NCBI GenBank assembly: GCA_902491215.1
Contig: CABUGV010000001.1
Span: 1 to 64,000, forward strand
Direction of reading: 5' to 3'
Length of the DNA: 64,000 bases
Source of the DNA: 43-108 sp001915545
GTDB taxonomy: Bacteria > Bacteroidota > Bacteroidia > Bacteroidales > Bacteroidaceae
Positions 35,331 through 44,235 of this stretch are shown here, one piece after another. The notes below the pieces were generated by a model, which saw only the letters and a list, made by a program, of their open reading frames with translations, had not been told where the DNA came from and did no database searches. The stretch's first letter is position 1, and each line of letters opens with the position of its first letter. Position numbers and translations under genes: made by a program.

Positions 35331-36719
35331 ATGAATAAAGACAGGTCACTCCACTTACTAATCATGGCTGTCGACGTATTTCTGCTCGTTCTGACCACAT
35401 TAGCCATGCACATGGCACTCATGCGCATTTCTCCAAACATAACTGCTGCAACTTCGTTGAGATACGTTCTGCTGTGCAATATCACAAGCTACATACTCAC
35501 AATGGCATTCTTTCCACCTATTGCACAGAAACGCATTGTAAAGGCAGAAGAAATCATTAAAAGATGTATAGCTACAGGAGTCCTGTTTTTCGTGTTAGTC
35601 AATTTGATACAAAATCTATGGGTAAGCCAGCATATAGCAGTTGGCGCAATAGCGGTATTCGCTCTTATATATATGACGATTCTATGTGTCGAACGCTTGG
35701 CCATAAGAAAGTTCATCAAAAAGCTGAGAAGCAACAAGAAGAATATGAGATGCATTGTTTTTGCAGGCAATACAGGAACAACGGCAGAACTCTACAACAT
35801 TCTGAACACAACCGAATACGGATACAACATACAAGGAGTCTTCTATGATGAACAAAGAAGTCTTTATCCGGAAGAAGTAAAAAAACTTGGAGGCATAGAC
35901 GATATAATTCCATATCTCAACGCCCACAACGAAATCAAGGAGATTTACGGATATTTCGACAAGGCAGATACTGAAAAACTGCTTGTCTTAAGCAAATGGT
36001 GCGACAACCATCTGATAAGACTGCATTATGTACCTTCAACAAATATATTTGGAGGCAAAACGTCTATCGTGATGAAGGAAGATATAATGGTCATTGCACG
36101 ACGTCCAGAACCACTTTCACTCATCCAGAACAAGATCATAAAGCGTACATTCGACTTTGTCATGTCATCGCTGTTCCTCTGCACCATATATCCTTTCATA
36201 TATATAATATGTGCAATCATTATAAAAATTCAATCTCCGGGTCCGATATATTTCAAGCAGGAGCGAAGCGGACTGAACGGCAAGATTTTCAAATGCTACA
36301 AGTTCAGAAGCATGAAGGTCAACGACGATGCCGACAAAGTTCAGGCTACAGAAAATGACCCAAGAAAATATCCGTTCGGAAACTTTATGCGCAAGACCAA
36401 CCTGGATGAAATACCTCAGCTGATAAACGTGTGGAAAGGTGAAATGTCGCTTGTCGGCCCAAGACCGCACATGCTCAAACACACTGAGGAATATTCAAGG
36501 ATAATAAACCGATTCATGGTACGCCATCTTGCAAAGCCCGGCATAACAGGACTTGCACAGGTAAGCGGTTTCAGAGGTGAAACAAAGTATATCAATACGA
36601 TGGAAGGTCGTGTAAAGAAGGACATTGAATACATAGAAAACTGGACATTCCTGCTCGATCTGAAAATCATAGTAAAGACATTCACCAACATGATTCACGG
36701 TGAAAAAAATGCATATTGA
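35331..36719 (+). CDS. Undecaprenyl-phosphate sugar-1-phosphate transferase (WcaJ/WbaP-type, long form)
   Basis: A 462-residue initiating transferase. Four N-terminal helices (within 1-120) come first. A CoA-binding-like domain (about 135-250, CIVFAGNTGTTAELYNIL) follows. The C-terminal catalytic domain starts near 272 (KRTFDFVMSSLFLC) with QSPGPIYFKQERSGLNGK, YKFRSM, RKTNLDEIPQLINV, GPRPHM and GITGLAQVSGFRGET. It transfers a sugar-1-phosphate to undecaprenyl phosphate and so starts a polysaccharide unit. It is divergent from wzc, with an array between, and ends at a terminator. A second, short-form initiating transferase lies at 54825, so two glycan types may start here. Confidence 0.93.
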   Translation: MNKDRSLHLLIMAVDVFLLVLTTLAMHMALMRISPNITAATSLRYVLLCNITSYILTMAFFPPIAQKRIVKAEEIIKRCIATGVLFFVLVNLIQNLWVSQHIAVGAIAVFALIYMTILCVERLAIRKFIKKLRSNKKNMRCIVFAGNTGTTAELYNILNTTEYGYNIQGVFYDEQRSLYPEEVKKLGGIDDIIPYLNAHNEIKEIYGYFDKADTEKLLVLSKWCDNHLIRLHYVPSTNIFGGKTSIVMKEDIMVIARRPEPLSLIQNKIIKRTFDFVMSSLFLCTIYPFIYIICAIIIKIQSPGPIYFKQERSGLNGKIFKCYKFRSMKVNDDADKVQATENDPRKYPFGNFMRKTNLDEIPQLINVWKGEMSLVGPRPHMLKHTEEYSRIINRFMVRHLAKPGITGLAQVSGFRGETKYINTMEGRVKKDIEYIENWTFLLDLKIIVKTFTNMIHGEKNAY

Positions 36720-36740
36720 AAACGTAATATTCAGGAATAC

Positions 36741-36780
36741 AGCATCCAAATGCGCAAAAAGGTTTTTGGATGCTGTTTTT
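36741..36780 (+). terminator. Terminator after the sugar transferase gene
   Basis: AGCATCCAAA (36741-36750) pairs with TTTGGATGCT (36765-36774), and TTTTTT follows. A strong Rho-independent terminator. Confidence 0.9.
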
Positions 36781-36794
36781 TCGTACCAATTTAA

Positions 36795-36802
36795 TATCTT
36801 TG
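36795..36802 (+). promoter_or_regulatory. Candidate -7 box for the 36833 gene
   Basis: TATCTTTG lies 31 bp before the ATG at 36833. The nearest TTTG upstream is at a 26-bp gap, longer than usual. Confidence 0.45.
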
Positions 36803-36832
36803 CAAAAGAATCATAAAAAGAAATATTCAAAA

Positions 36833-37480
36833 ATGGGTATATTTTCAAACATCTTCAATAAAAAAGAAAAAGAGAATGTCGGTGGAATGGAAGACTTCAT
36901 GACACTGATAAGAGTATATCTGCAGAGCGTCATGGCTTCCAACATGGGAATATCCAATCTGGCAGCTTTTCCTGACATGGCAACATTCAAACGTTCGCTC
37001 CATGTACAGACAGTCAACAACAAATTGGGTATAGGAGAAAAAAAGGCTTGCGGAAAGATGCTTAAAGACATATACGGCATCAGCGACGATTTTCTTAAGG
37101 AAATCGACACAAGCATAAAGAAAGGATGCAAGAATCCTAATGACATCTCAAAATACCTATACATGTTCCAAGGCTACAGTCAGGATCTCATGATGCTTAT
37201 GGGCAACCTCATGAAATGGAAATTCCGCATACCTGGATTCATGAAGAATGCATTGAGACAGATGACAGAAAAGACCGTACACAACATCTTCACCAACAAC
37301 ACATGGAGCGACGATGGTGTGCGCAAGGCTGTATTTTCAATAAGGAAATATCAGCAGATGCTAGGATTTTCGGAGAAGTGGACAGCTGAATATGTTTTCA
37401 ACATTATATCATTGGCGAAGAAAGAACCAAAACCTTCGCAGGAAGACATAGACAAAGCTGAAAGCAAAATGAAAAGGTAA
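36833..37480 (+). CDS. Conserved hypothetical cytoplasmic protein
   Basis: The start at 36833 (MGIFSNIFNKKEKEN) gives 215 residues; a longer open frame begins inside the terminator of the previous gene and is rejected. The protein is helical and basic with many Met and Lys (YLQSVMASNMGISN, KYLYMFQGYSQDLMMLMGNLMKWKF). It has no signal peptide, membrane helix or catalytic motif that I recognise. It precedes the coiled-coil/zapA pair, with a hairpin terminator between, so it is a separate unit. Conservation in Bacteroidales is my impression only. Confidence 0.65.
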   Translation: MGIFSNIFNKKEKENVGGMEDFMTLIRVYLQSVMASNMGISNLAAFPDMATFKRSLHVQTVNNKLGIGEKKACGKMLKDIYGISDDFLKEIDTSIKKGCKNPNDISKYLYMFQGYSQDLMMLMGNLMKWKFRIPGFMKNALRQMTEKTVHNIFTNNTWSDDGVRKAVFSIRKYQQMLGFSEKWTAEYVFNIISLAKKEPKPSQEDIDKAESKMKR

Positions 37481-37500
37481 CATATATCTATAAGTTTAAA

Positions 37501-37541
37501 AGGCAAATGATTTGTTTTTACCAATCATTTGCCTATATTTG
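37501..37541 (+). promoter_or_regulatory. Terminator hairpin fused with the promoter of the zapA unit
   Basis: AGGCAAATGATT (37501-37512) pairs perfectly with AATCATTTGCCT (37523-37534), forming a 12-bp stem with a T-rich loop that can end the upstream gene. The same bases carry an exact promoter: TTTG (37511-37514), 19 bp, TATATTTG (37534-37541). The leader to the ATG at 37566 is about 18 nt. Confidence 0.8.
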
Positions 37542-37565
37542 CGTAAAATTGGAATAGAAAGAGAG

Positions 37566-37868
37566 ATGACTGACGAAGAAAAACGGATAATGAAAACGTT
37601 CGAAGCACGCGTCCGCCAGTTTCTACTGCAATACAGCGAACTCCAGAAAGAGAACGCTGACCTCTACACTGAATTGGAAGAAAAAGAAGCTGAAATCGAC
37701 AGACTGCGCAAAGAAGTCAGCCAAAGTAAAAACGACTATGCCAATCTTAAATTAGCCAAGATGATAGAAATCAGCGACAGCGACATGAAAGAAGCAAAGC
37801 TGAAGATATCCAGGCTGGTGCGCGAGGTGGACAAATGCATCGGACTTCTGAGCTTAGAGCAACAATAA
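37566..37868 (+). CDS. Small coiled-coil protein upstream of zapA
   Basis: The start at 37566 (MTDEEKRIMKTFEA) gives 100 residues. The centre is a strong coiled coil with heptad Leu/Ile (QKENADLYTELEEKEAEIDR). The C-terminus reads RLVREVDKCIGLLSLEQQ. No domain is known to me. It is 15 bp before zapA and shares its promoter, as commonly seen in Bacteroidales. A structural or Zap-like division role is inferred from its partner only. Confidence 0.75.
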   Translation: MTDEEKRIMKTFEARVRQFLLQYSELQKENADLYTELEEKEAEIDRLRKEVSQSKNDYANLKLAKMIEISDSDMKEAKLKISRLVREVDKCIGLLSLEQQ

Positions 37869-37883
37869 AATGCAAAAAGGACG

Positions 37884-38183
37884 ATGGACATAAATGGGAA
37901 ACTAAACATCACGGTCACAGTTGAGGGCATACAATTGCCTATGACGGTTTCGAGCACTGAAGAGGAAAAAGTGTATCGAGACGCTGCATCGCTGATACAA
38001 AACAGACTCAGGAAATTAAGAGATACATACCCTACACTTCCAAGCGAAAAATATTACTACGCTATGGCAATGCTGAACACAGCAGTAGAAAACGTGAGGG
38101 CACAAGATAGACTTGACACAGAACCGTTCATGGACATGATTAACGACTTGAACAAAGAACTGGACAAGGTCATAAAAAAATAG
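37884..38183 (+). CDS. zapA: Cell division protein ZapA
   Basis: A 99-residue protein with ZapA-type layout. A beta start (LNITVTVEGIQLPMTV) is followed by EEKVYRDAASLIQNRL and a long C-terminal coiled-coil helix (MINDLNKELDKVIKK). ZapA binds FtsZ and bundles filaments at the Z ring. Its length is close to the family's 100. It is followed by a structured RNA region and rny, and preceded by the small coiled-coil gene. Confidence 0.85.
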   Translation: MDINGKLNITVTVEGIQLPMTVSSTEEEKVYRDAASLIQNRLRKLRDTYPTLPSEKYYYAMAMLNTAVENVRAQDRLDTEPFMDMINDLNKELDKVIKK

Positions 38184-38190
38184 GACATCC

Positions 38191-38303
38191 TGATCAGAAC
38201 CATATAAAAGTTCTGCCCAACAGTGAATAATGAAGACACTGAGCGCACATGAGAATGCCTCCGGACAGAGGCGTTTCTTATTGTGCGCTCATTTTATTTA
38301 TAA
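38191..38303 (+). ncRNA. Structured RNA candidate between zapA and rny (6S-like?)
   Basis: This 113-base stretch folds into three hairpins: CAGAAC/GTTCTG (38195-38215), CAGTG/CACTG (38221-38241), and a long interrupted stem. In the long stem GAGCGCACA (38241-38249) pairs with TGTGCGCTC (38282-38290), with an inner GCCTC/GAGGC and a nearly complete middle pairing, then T-rich bases. In many bacteria the 6S RNA gene ssrS is beside zapA, and I believe a 6S gene is found here in Bacteroides too. The long interrupted hairpin fits, but I cannot confirm it. The simpler alternative is the zapA terminator plus an rny leader. Confidence 0.45.
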
Positions 38304-38331
38304 TTATTAACTACAAAAAAGGTTTACAAAA

Positions 38332-39864
38332 ATGGCAACATTCATAGCCCCACTGCTTAGCCTTATCATAGGTGGAGGTATAGGTTTCGCCCTCTTCCGC
38401 TATGTCATTAGGCAGAAATACAAACAGGCAATTAAAGAAGCAGAAATCGAAGCTGAAGCAATCAAAAAGAACAAGCTTCTTGAAGTTAAGGAAAAATTCA
38501 TAAACAAAAAGGCAGAACTTGAAAAGGAAGTTTCAATAAGGAACCAGAAACTTCAGCAAGTGGAAAACAGACTTAAGCAAAGAGAACTGTCGCTCAACCA
38601 GCGCCACGAAGACATACAGAGAAAGAAAGCTGAAAACGACAGCATAAAGGAAAATCTGGAAGCACAGATGGCTGTCGTTGAAAAGAAAAAGACAGAGCTC
38701 GACAAGATGCAGGCACTCGAAAAGGAGAAACTTGAAGCTCTCAGTGGTCTTTCGGCTGAAGAAGCTAAGGAAAAGCTCATCGAAAGCCTCAAAGACGAAG
38801 CAAAGACTCAGGCTCAGCAGTACATCAACGAGATTATCGACGATGCCAAACTGACTGCCAACAAAGAAGCAAAACGTATAGTTATACAGAGCATACAAAG
38901 AGTAGCAACAGAAACAGCTATAGAAAACTCTGTAACTGTTTTCCACATCGAATCTGATGAAATTAAAGGTAGGGTCATTGGACGTGAAGGACGCAATATC
39001 CGTGCGCTGGAAGCTGCAACAGGTGTTGAAATAGTCGTAGACGACACTCCTGAAGCGATTGTTATTTCAGCTTTCGACCCTGTCAGAAGAGAGATATGCA
39101 GACTTGCACTTCACCAGTTGGTAGCAGATGGACGTATCCACCCTGCCAGAATTGAAGAAGTTGTAGCAAAAGTAAAAAAGCAGGTTGAAGAAGAAATTAT
39201 CGAAACGGGTAAGAGAACAACCATTGACCTCGGTATACACGGCATGCACCCTGAACTTATCAGGCTTATCGGTAAAATGAAATACCGTTCATCTTACGGC
39301 CAGAATCTTCTTCAGCACGCACGCGAAACAGCTAACTTGTGTGCTATAATGGCATCTGAATTAGGACTGAATCCAAAGAAAGCCAGACGAGCAGGATTGC
39401 TTCACGATATAGGAAAAGTTCCTGACGAGGAACCAGAACTTCCACATGCATTATACGGAGCAAAAATTGCAGAAAAATTCAAGGAAAAACCAGATATCTG
39501 CAATGCTGTAGGTGCTCACCACGACGAAATGGAAATGAATACCCTACTCGCCCCTATCGTACAGGTCTGCGATGCTATTTCAGGAGCAAGACCTGGTGCT
39601 AGACGCGAAATCGTAGAAGCATATATCAAGAGATTGAATGATCTCGAGCAATTGGCAATGAGTTACCCTGGAGTAACCAAAACTTATGCAATACAGGCTG
39701 GACGCGAGCTCAGAGTAATCGTTGGTGCAGACAAGATCGATGACAAGGAAACAGAACATCTCAGCAACGAAATTGCAAAGAAGATACAAGACGAGATGAC
39801 TTATCCAGGTCAGGTCAAGATTACGGTAATACGCGAAACACGTGCTGTAAGTTTTGCTAAATAA
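38332..39864 (+). CDS. rny: Ribonuclease Y
   Basis: A 510-residue membrane-anchored endoribonuclease that starts mRNA decay. An N-terminal anchor ([19 protein letters not shown], about 6-24) is followed by a long coiled coil (about 27-190). A KH domain (about 205-265, [19 protein letters not shown]) and an HD domain ([15 protein letters not shown] near 350-365, then [10 protein letters not shown]) complete it. The length fits the family (about 510-520). It follows zapA and the RNA candidate, and ends at a hairpin terminator. The ATG at 38332 places the anchor at the very N-terminus. Confidence 0.96.
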   Translation: MATFIAPLLSLIIGGGIGFALFRYVIRQKYKQAIKEAEIEAEAIKKNKLLEVKEKFINKKAELEKEVSIRNQKLQQVENRLKQRELSLNQRHEDIQRKKAENDSIKENLEAQMAVVEKKKTELDKMQALEKEKLEALSGLSAEEAKEKLIESLKDEAKTQAQQYINEIIDDAKLTANKEAKRIVIQSIQRVATETAIENSVTVFHIESDEIKGRVIGREGRNIRALEAATGVEIVVDDTPEAIVISAFDPVRREICRLALHQLVADGRIHPARIEEVVAKVKKQVEEEIIETGKRTTIDLGIHGMHPELIRLIGKMKYRSSYGQNLLQHARETANLCAIMASELGLNPKKARRAGLLHDIGKVPDEEPELPHALYGAKIAEKFKEKPDICNAVGAHHDEMEMNTLLAPIVQVCDAISGARPGARREIVEAYIKRLNDLEQLAMSYPGVTKTYAIQAGRELRVIVGADKIDDKETEHLSNEIAKKIQDEMTYPGQVKITVIRETRAVSFAK

Positions 39865-39894
39865 TGCACACGCATAGCACTATAATAAATTAAA

Positions 39895-39934
39895 AAGAAA
39901 GACTGCTCTATATCTTTATAGGACAGTCTTTCTT
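39895..39934 (+). terminator. Terminator of rny
   Basis: AAGAAAGACTG (39895-39905) pairs with CAGTCTTTCTT (39924-39934). The stem is AT-rich at the base, and no long T-run follows beyond the stem's own T residues. Confidence 0.8.
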
Positions 39935-39980
39935 GGCATTTGAATATATGTCATAGTAAAGTACGAGACACAAACAAAAG

Positions 39981-41516
39981 ATGAACGACAAAAAACATAC
40001 GAAACGACGTTTGCCTAGCAAGACCAAACAAGCTATCGCATTCTTGATAATGGCAATGTGCCAACATAACGCCATCTGTCAATCAGGATTCAAGCTGAAC
40101 AATATTGAATACATGTCAGAAATGAGCGGAACAGCTAGCGGAGGCGACTACGCTCCTTTTTGGCTGACAAGCAACAAATACGGACTATCGTCAATAGAAA
40201 ACAATTCCGGATATATAAGAGGCGGCATTTTCAGAGATATAGAAAACGATTCTTTGAAGAAATGGCGATTTGGCTTCGGGGCTGATATTGTCATTCCTGC
40301 AAACTACACGTCAAATTTTGTAGTAGAACAACTCTATGCAGATATCCAATACAAGAGGGTCAGACTCAGCATAGGTAGCAAAGAACGAGAAATGGAACTG
40401 AAAAACCAGAAGCTCAGTTCCGGAGGTTTGACAAACAGTATCAATGCAAGACCGATTCCTCAAGTGAGAATCGAAGTTCCCGAATTCTGGACAATACCAG
40501 GAACAGGCAATTGGCTGGCATTGAAAGGACATATAGCGTACGGTGCATTCACCGACAACAACTGGCAAAAGGATTTTGCTGCTGAAGGTACCAGATATAC
40601 AAAAAATGTACTATATCACAGCAAAGCCGGTTTTCTAAGAATAGGCAATGCAGACAAATTTCCTATAATTTTTACAGGAGGCCTTGAAATGTGTGCACAA
40701 TTTGGTGGAGAGGCATGGAACGTAGGAAAAAGAGATGATGACACGAGCGATTTTGACGGAAGCCACGTTGTTATGGATCATGGAATAGGTGCATTCTGGA
40801 ATGCATTCATACCAGGAGGCAGTGATCCTAGAGACGGTGATTACAAGAATGTAGAAGGCAACCAACTAGGCAGTTGGCACTTCAGCATAGACTACCTAGG
40901 AAAAGGATGGTCGTTTAGAGCTTACGCCGAACATTTTTTTGAAGATCATTCACAAATGTTCGTACAATATGGATGGAAAGATATGTTGTATGGAATAGAG
41001 GCAAAACTTCCACAAAACCCAATAATATCCAATATACTTTACGAATATATAGGGACAAAAGATCAAACAGGTGGAGTATATCATGACGCAACAAGCACAC
41101 TTCCTGTTCAAATAAGCGGTGTTGATAATTATTACAATCACTCGATATATCTTGGCTGGCTTCATTGGGGACAAACATTGGGAAATCCATTGCTGATATC
41201 ACCAATATACAACCAGAACGGTACTATTATGTTTTACAACAACAGAATAAAAGCACATCATATAGGTATATCTGGCGAGCCTACGGACTTCCTAAAATAT
41301 AAAGTATTATTTACGCACGTCAAATCATGGGGAAGCTACCAATATCCACATACAGACCCGCAATATGGGAATTTCTTTATGCTTGAACTCTCATATTTAC
41401 CTAAAAAAATCAAAAACAGCCTCATAGCCATTTCTTTTGGTACTAATGGAGGCAATTTGATTAATAAATCTATAGGTGGAAGTATTACAATTAGAAAATC
41501 AGGACTGATAAAGTGA
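39981..41516 (+). CDS. Capsule assembly Wzi-family outer-membrane protein
   Basis: A 511-residue protein with a signal peptide after a basic leader (KQAIAFLIMAMCQHNAICQ, about 15-34). It has an 18-strand-like barrel pattern with many Trp/Tyr/Gly strands (GGDYAPFWLTSNKYGLSS, WKDMLYGIEAKLP, SIYLGWLHWGQTLGNPLL). Wzi proteins bind the capsule polysaccharide at the outer membrane and help anchor it. It lies 4 bp before a small lipoprotein gene, which implies one operon. The gene is placed near the other polysaccharide loci but alone on the plus strand here. Confidence 0.85.
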   Translation: MNDKKHTKRRLPSKTKQAIAFLIMAMCQHNAICQSGFKLNNIEYMSEMSGTASGGDYAPFWLTSNKYGLSSIENNSGYIRGGIFRDIENDSLKKWRFGFGADIVIPANYTSNFVVEQLYADIQYKRVRLSIGSKEREMELKNQKLSSGGLTNSINARPIPQVRIEVPEFWTIPGTGNWLALKGHIAYGAFTDNNWQKDFAAEGTRYTKNVLYHSKAGFLRIGNADKFPIIFTGGLEMCAQFGGEAWNVGKRDDDTSDFDGSHVVMDHGIGAFWNAFIPGGSDPRDGDYKNVEGNQLGSWHFSIDYLGKGWSFRAYAEHFFEDHSQMFVQYGWKDMLYGIEAKLPQNPIISNILYEYIGTKDQTGGVYHDATSTLPVQISGVDNYYNHSIYLGWLHWGQTLGNPLLISPIYNQNGTIMFYNNRIKAHHIGISGEPTDFLKYKVLFTHVKSWGSYQYPHTDPQYGNFFMLELSYLPKKIKNSLIAISFGTNGGNLINKSIGGSITIRKSGLIK

Positions 41517-41520
41517 AATT

Positions 41521-41958
41521 ATGAAAATAAAAAATATAAACAAAAAGACAGCTACCGCATTTTGCATATCTGCATTTGCTCTTACAACTACATCTTGCGA
41601 TAAATTGGATTGCAATGGCGAACTTGATGGAATGTGGCAGATGACTAAATGGGAGAATAAATATAACGGATATGTATATGCCACAAAAAATGACAACATA
41701 TATTATCACGTAAAATTAGAATTGATGAAAATACAAAAAATAGGATATCCATTCGTGTATCTTACAACATTCCATTACACGAAAGACTCTCTTTATATTG
41801 ACGAAGTTTATTCTCAACCGTTTGACTCCATTTGTCCGTATGATTCCCTTAAAGCCTTCGGAGTTACAGATGAAGGAAGATTCAAAATTAATTCTTTAGA
41901 TAATAGCTACATGGAACTAGAAAACAATCTCTATATTCTAAAATTCAGGAAATATTAA
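41521..41958 (+). CDS. Lipocalin-like lipoprotein
   Basis: A 145-residue lipoprotein: signal TATAFCISAFALTTTSC (Cys about 26), then LDCNGELDGMWQMTKWE. A GxW motif early in the mature part is usual for lipocalin-like domains in Bacteroidales. A strand-rich sequence follows and ends in YILKFRKY. The ligand is unknown. It is co-transcribed with the Wzi gene (4-bp gap), so a role in capsule attachment or envelope assembly is possible. It is convergent with the minus-strand glycosyltransferase gene. Confidence 0.7.
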   Translation: MKIKNINKKTATAFCISAFALTTTSCDKLDCNGELDGMWQMTKWENKYNGYVYATKNDNIYYHVKLELMKIQKIGYPFVYLTTFHYTKDSLYIDEVYSQPFDSICPYDSLKAFGVTDEGRFKINSLDNSYMELENNLYILKFRKY

Positions 41959-41980
41959 AAAAATATAGGCCATTCCGCTT

Positions 41981-42733
41981 TCATATCATTCGTTTGCGGA
42001 ATGCCCTACAAGCATAATTTACATAGTAGAAAATTGACTTTACATAGCCTAAATTTTCTACATTCATATAAATATTCCATTGCCAAGACAAGAGACTCAA
42101 TTTCTTAGATGAAATTGAATTACCATGTAATCGGTATATCGCCGTAACAGTACCAGTATTTACTGCAATATAACCTCGTTTTAAGATAGAAAGCCACATT
42201 GCATAGTCCTCATGGTGAATCGGCATAAAATAAACCTTACCAGCCTTAGAAACATCATATATACCTGTAAGATTTCCTATTGCATTCCCCTTAAGCATTT
42301 TCTTATAATTAGTGCTTTTAGGGGCATTAACAATCCTTGAACAGCGTGTACCATCTTCTGACATTTTCTCATAGTCAGAATAAACAACGGCAATTCTATT
42401 GCCTGTGAAGAATTTCAGTTGCTCTTCCAACTTACAAGGCAACCAAACATCATCACTATCTAAAAATGCTATAAAACGTCCTTTTGCTCTTCTGATTCCA
42501 ACATTTCGAGGTATTGCAGGACATCCCATTGGGGTATCGTTTATCAGAACATGAATACGTGTGTCACAAGATTCAAAATACCTGGCAATACTCAAAGAAT
42601 TATCTGTAGAAGCGTCATCAATTATAAGCAACTCCCAATTTTCATAGGTTTGACTTATAACTGATCTTATTGCTTCCTCCAAATACTTCTCCGAGTTATG
42701 CATCGGCATTATTATAGAAACCAGATCATCCAT
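41981..42733 (-). CDS. Family 2 glycosyltransferase
   Basis: A 250-residue GT-A enzyme. LVSIIMPMHNSEKYLEEAI at the start is followed by IDDASTDNSLSI (about 38-49) and FLDSDDVW (about 90-97). MPIHHEDYAMWLSIL near 170 holds the later acidic residues. It is the last gene of a minus-strand operon with a B12-type radical SAM gene 26 bp upstream and two more glycosyltransferase genes. It probably adds one sugar to a lipid-linked unit at the cytoplasmic face. Confidence 0.88.
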   Translation of the reverse strand: MDDLVSIIMPMHNSEKYLEEAIRSVISQTYENWELLIIDDASTDNSLSIARYFESCDTRIHVLINDTPMGCPAIPRNVGIRRAKGRFIAFLDSDDVWLPCKLEEQLKFFTGNRIAVVYSDYEKMSEDGTRCSRIVNAPKSTNYKKMLKGNAIGNLTGIYDVSKAGKVYFMPIHHEDYAMWLSILKRGYIAVNTGTVTAIYRLHGNSISSKKLSLLSWQWNIYMNVENLGYVKSIFYYVNYACRAFRKRMI

Positions 42734-42759
42734 GAGTATAATTGAACTGTATACACAGA

Positions 42760-44220
42760 TTATTTTGAGAAAAGATAATGTTTCAGTTTACCAAACGCTT
42801 TTATCGAACGCTTTAAATCCGAAGGATTACGTATACCCATATAAATTCTATGCATTATATAAGATAAACGTAAATAATAACGTTTTCTTGCGTAGTTGCA
42901 AAAATCTACCATCTCTTTTGATGACAAACCAGGAAAAGACAAAACAGTATTATGCGTTCCATCAGGCAAACAATACTTTGAGTAATCAAGCTCAATGTAA
43001 CCATTGCTTTTAGCCCAATCATATGCTTTTGTACCAGGATATGGTATCAATGGGAAAAACTGAGCAGTATCAGTATTAAGCTTAAGCGCCAAATCCAATG
43101 TCTGCTTCATTGTTTCTTTAGTCTCACCTTGATTACCTACCATATAACATGCATGTATAAGCAATCCTGCTTTCTTTGCATTTGATACATATTCATAAAA
43201 TTGTGAAACCTTTGTACCTTTTTCAATATTGTCCAATATCTGCTGACTACCGGTTTCAATACCAGGTATAATCAATCTGCAACCAGCCTTCTTCATTATA
43301 CGCATGGTTTCAAGATCCAAATTCACTCTTGCATTACACAGCCACTTGAATCTTTTATTCAGTTTCCTTTCTATGAGCAAATTACATATATCAATAACTC
43401 TCTTTTTATTGACAGTAAAAGTATCATCTTCAATAACAATTTCTTTCACATCATGAAAATGTGTAGCGATATATTCAAATTCATCTACCACGTTCTTTGC
43501 ACTTCTTGCTCTAAATATATGTCCGTGCATTGTCTGTGGATAGACACAGAAATTACATCTGAAAGGACATCCTCTTCCTGTAAAAATCTGTATTGAAGGA
43601 TATGTGGCAGCAGCAAAAAAGTAGTCATGTTCATCAAGATGCTCGTGTATGAACTCTGATGCAAATGGAATATCATCCAGATCATTCATAGGAGGCATAG
43701 GTTTTGTACGAACCAAACCATTTTCAGTCCTTACACATAATCCACGAACCTCTGTTACATCAGCTTTTTTATCCAAAGCATCAGCCAATTCCATTACGAT
43801 ATTATCATACTCCCCTATGGCAACAGCATCAATTGCTTCAGAATACCCCATAGTTTCTTCTGCACAAGCAGACGGATGTGTTCCAACAAGCAGAATGAAT
43901 GAATCTGGCCACGAAGCTTTAAGAAGCTCAGCAAACTTCACATCACTCTTTATAGAAGGAGTACTTGTATCAAGAACAAATAAAGATTTTGAATTATCAG
44001 TTTTCTTTATAACTTCCATTGAAGTCTTGACATCCATTTGTTTTGCCGGTGCATCCAAAAACATTATAGGATGCCCATACTTATGGCAATATGCTGCAGC
44101 ATATATCAGCCACAACGGATAATAAAGAGCACCACTCTTTGTTATCGCCGGACTACGTGATTCTCTAGAAAACTTACCGAACTCTGCTTTAAATGGAGGA
44201 TTTATAAAATAAATATTCAT
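42760..44220 (-). CDS. B12-binding-domain radical SAM enzyme
   Basis: A 486-residue protein. It starts INPPFKAEFGKFSRESRSPA and has a cobalamin-binding-type Rossmann part (about 30-170, including DTSTPSIKSDVKFAELL and VGTHPSACAEE). The radical SAM cluster CPFRCNFC lies near residue 220, and ETGSQQILDNIEKGTK and CYMVGNQGETKET follow. The layout is that of class B methylase-like enzymes related to BchE/HpnJ. In polysaccharide operons such enzymes may alter a sugar or lipid, but the substrate is not known. It is flanked by glycosyltransferase genes at 26 bp and 15 bp, so it belongs to the same operon. Confidence 0.85.
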   Translation of the reverse strand: MNIYFINPPFKAEFGKFSRESRSPAITKSGALYYPLWLIYAAAYCHKYGHPIMFLDAPAKQMDVKTSMEVIKKTDNSKSLFVLDTSTPSIKSDVKFAELLKASWPDSFILLVGTHPSACAEETMGYSEAIDAVAIGEYDNIVMELADALDKKADVTEVRGLCVRTENGLVRTKPMPPMNDLDDIPFASEFIHEHLDEHDYFFAAATYPSIQIFTGRGCPFRCNFCVYPQTMHGHIFRARSAKNVVDEFEYIATHFHDVKEIVIEDDTFTVNKKRVIDICNLLIERKLNKRFKWLCNARVNLDLETMRIMKKAGCRLIIPGIETGSQQILDNIEKGTKVSQFYEYVSNAKKAGLLIHACYMVGNQGETKETMKQTLDLALKLNTDTAQFFPLIPYPGTKAYDWAKSNGYIELDYSKYCLPDGTHNTVLSFPGLSSKEMVDFCNYARKRYYLRLSYIMHRIYMGIRNPSDLKRSIKAFGKLKHYLFSK

Positions 44221-44235
44221 AATTCTAATTCATTT

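Noticed and set aside
42760..44220. Cobalamin riboswitch before the B12-type radical SAM gene
   Set aside because: The gene is internal to an operon with a 15-bp upstream gap, and no B12-box sequence is seen.
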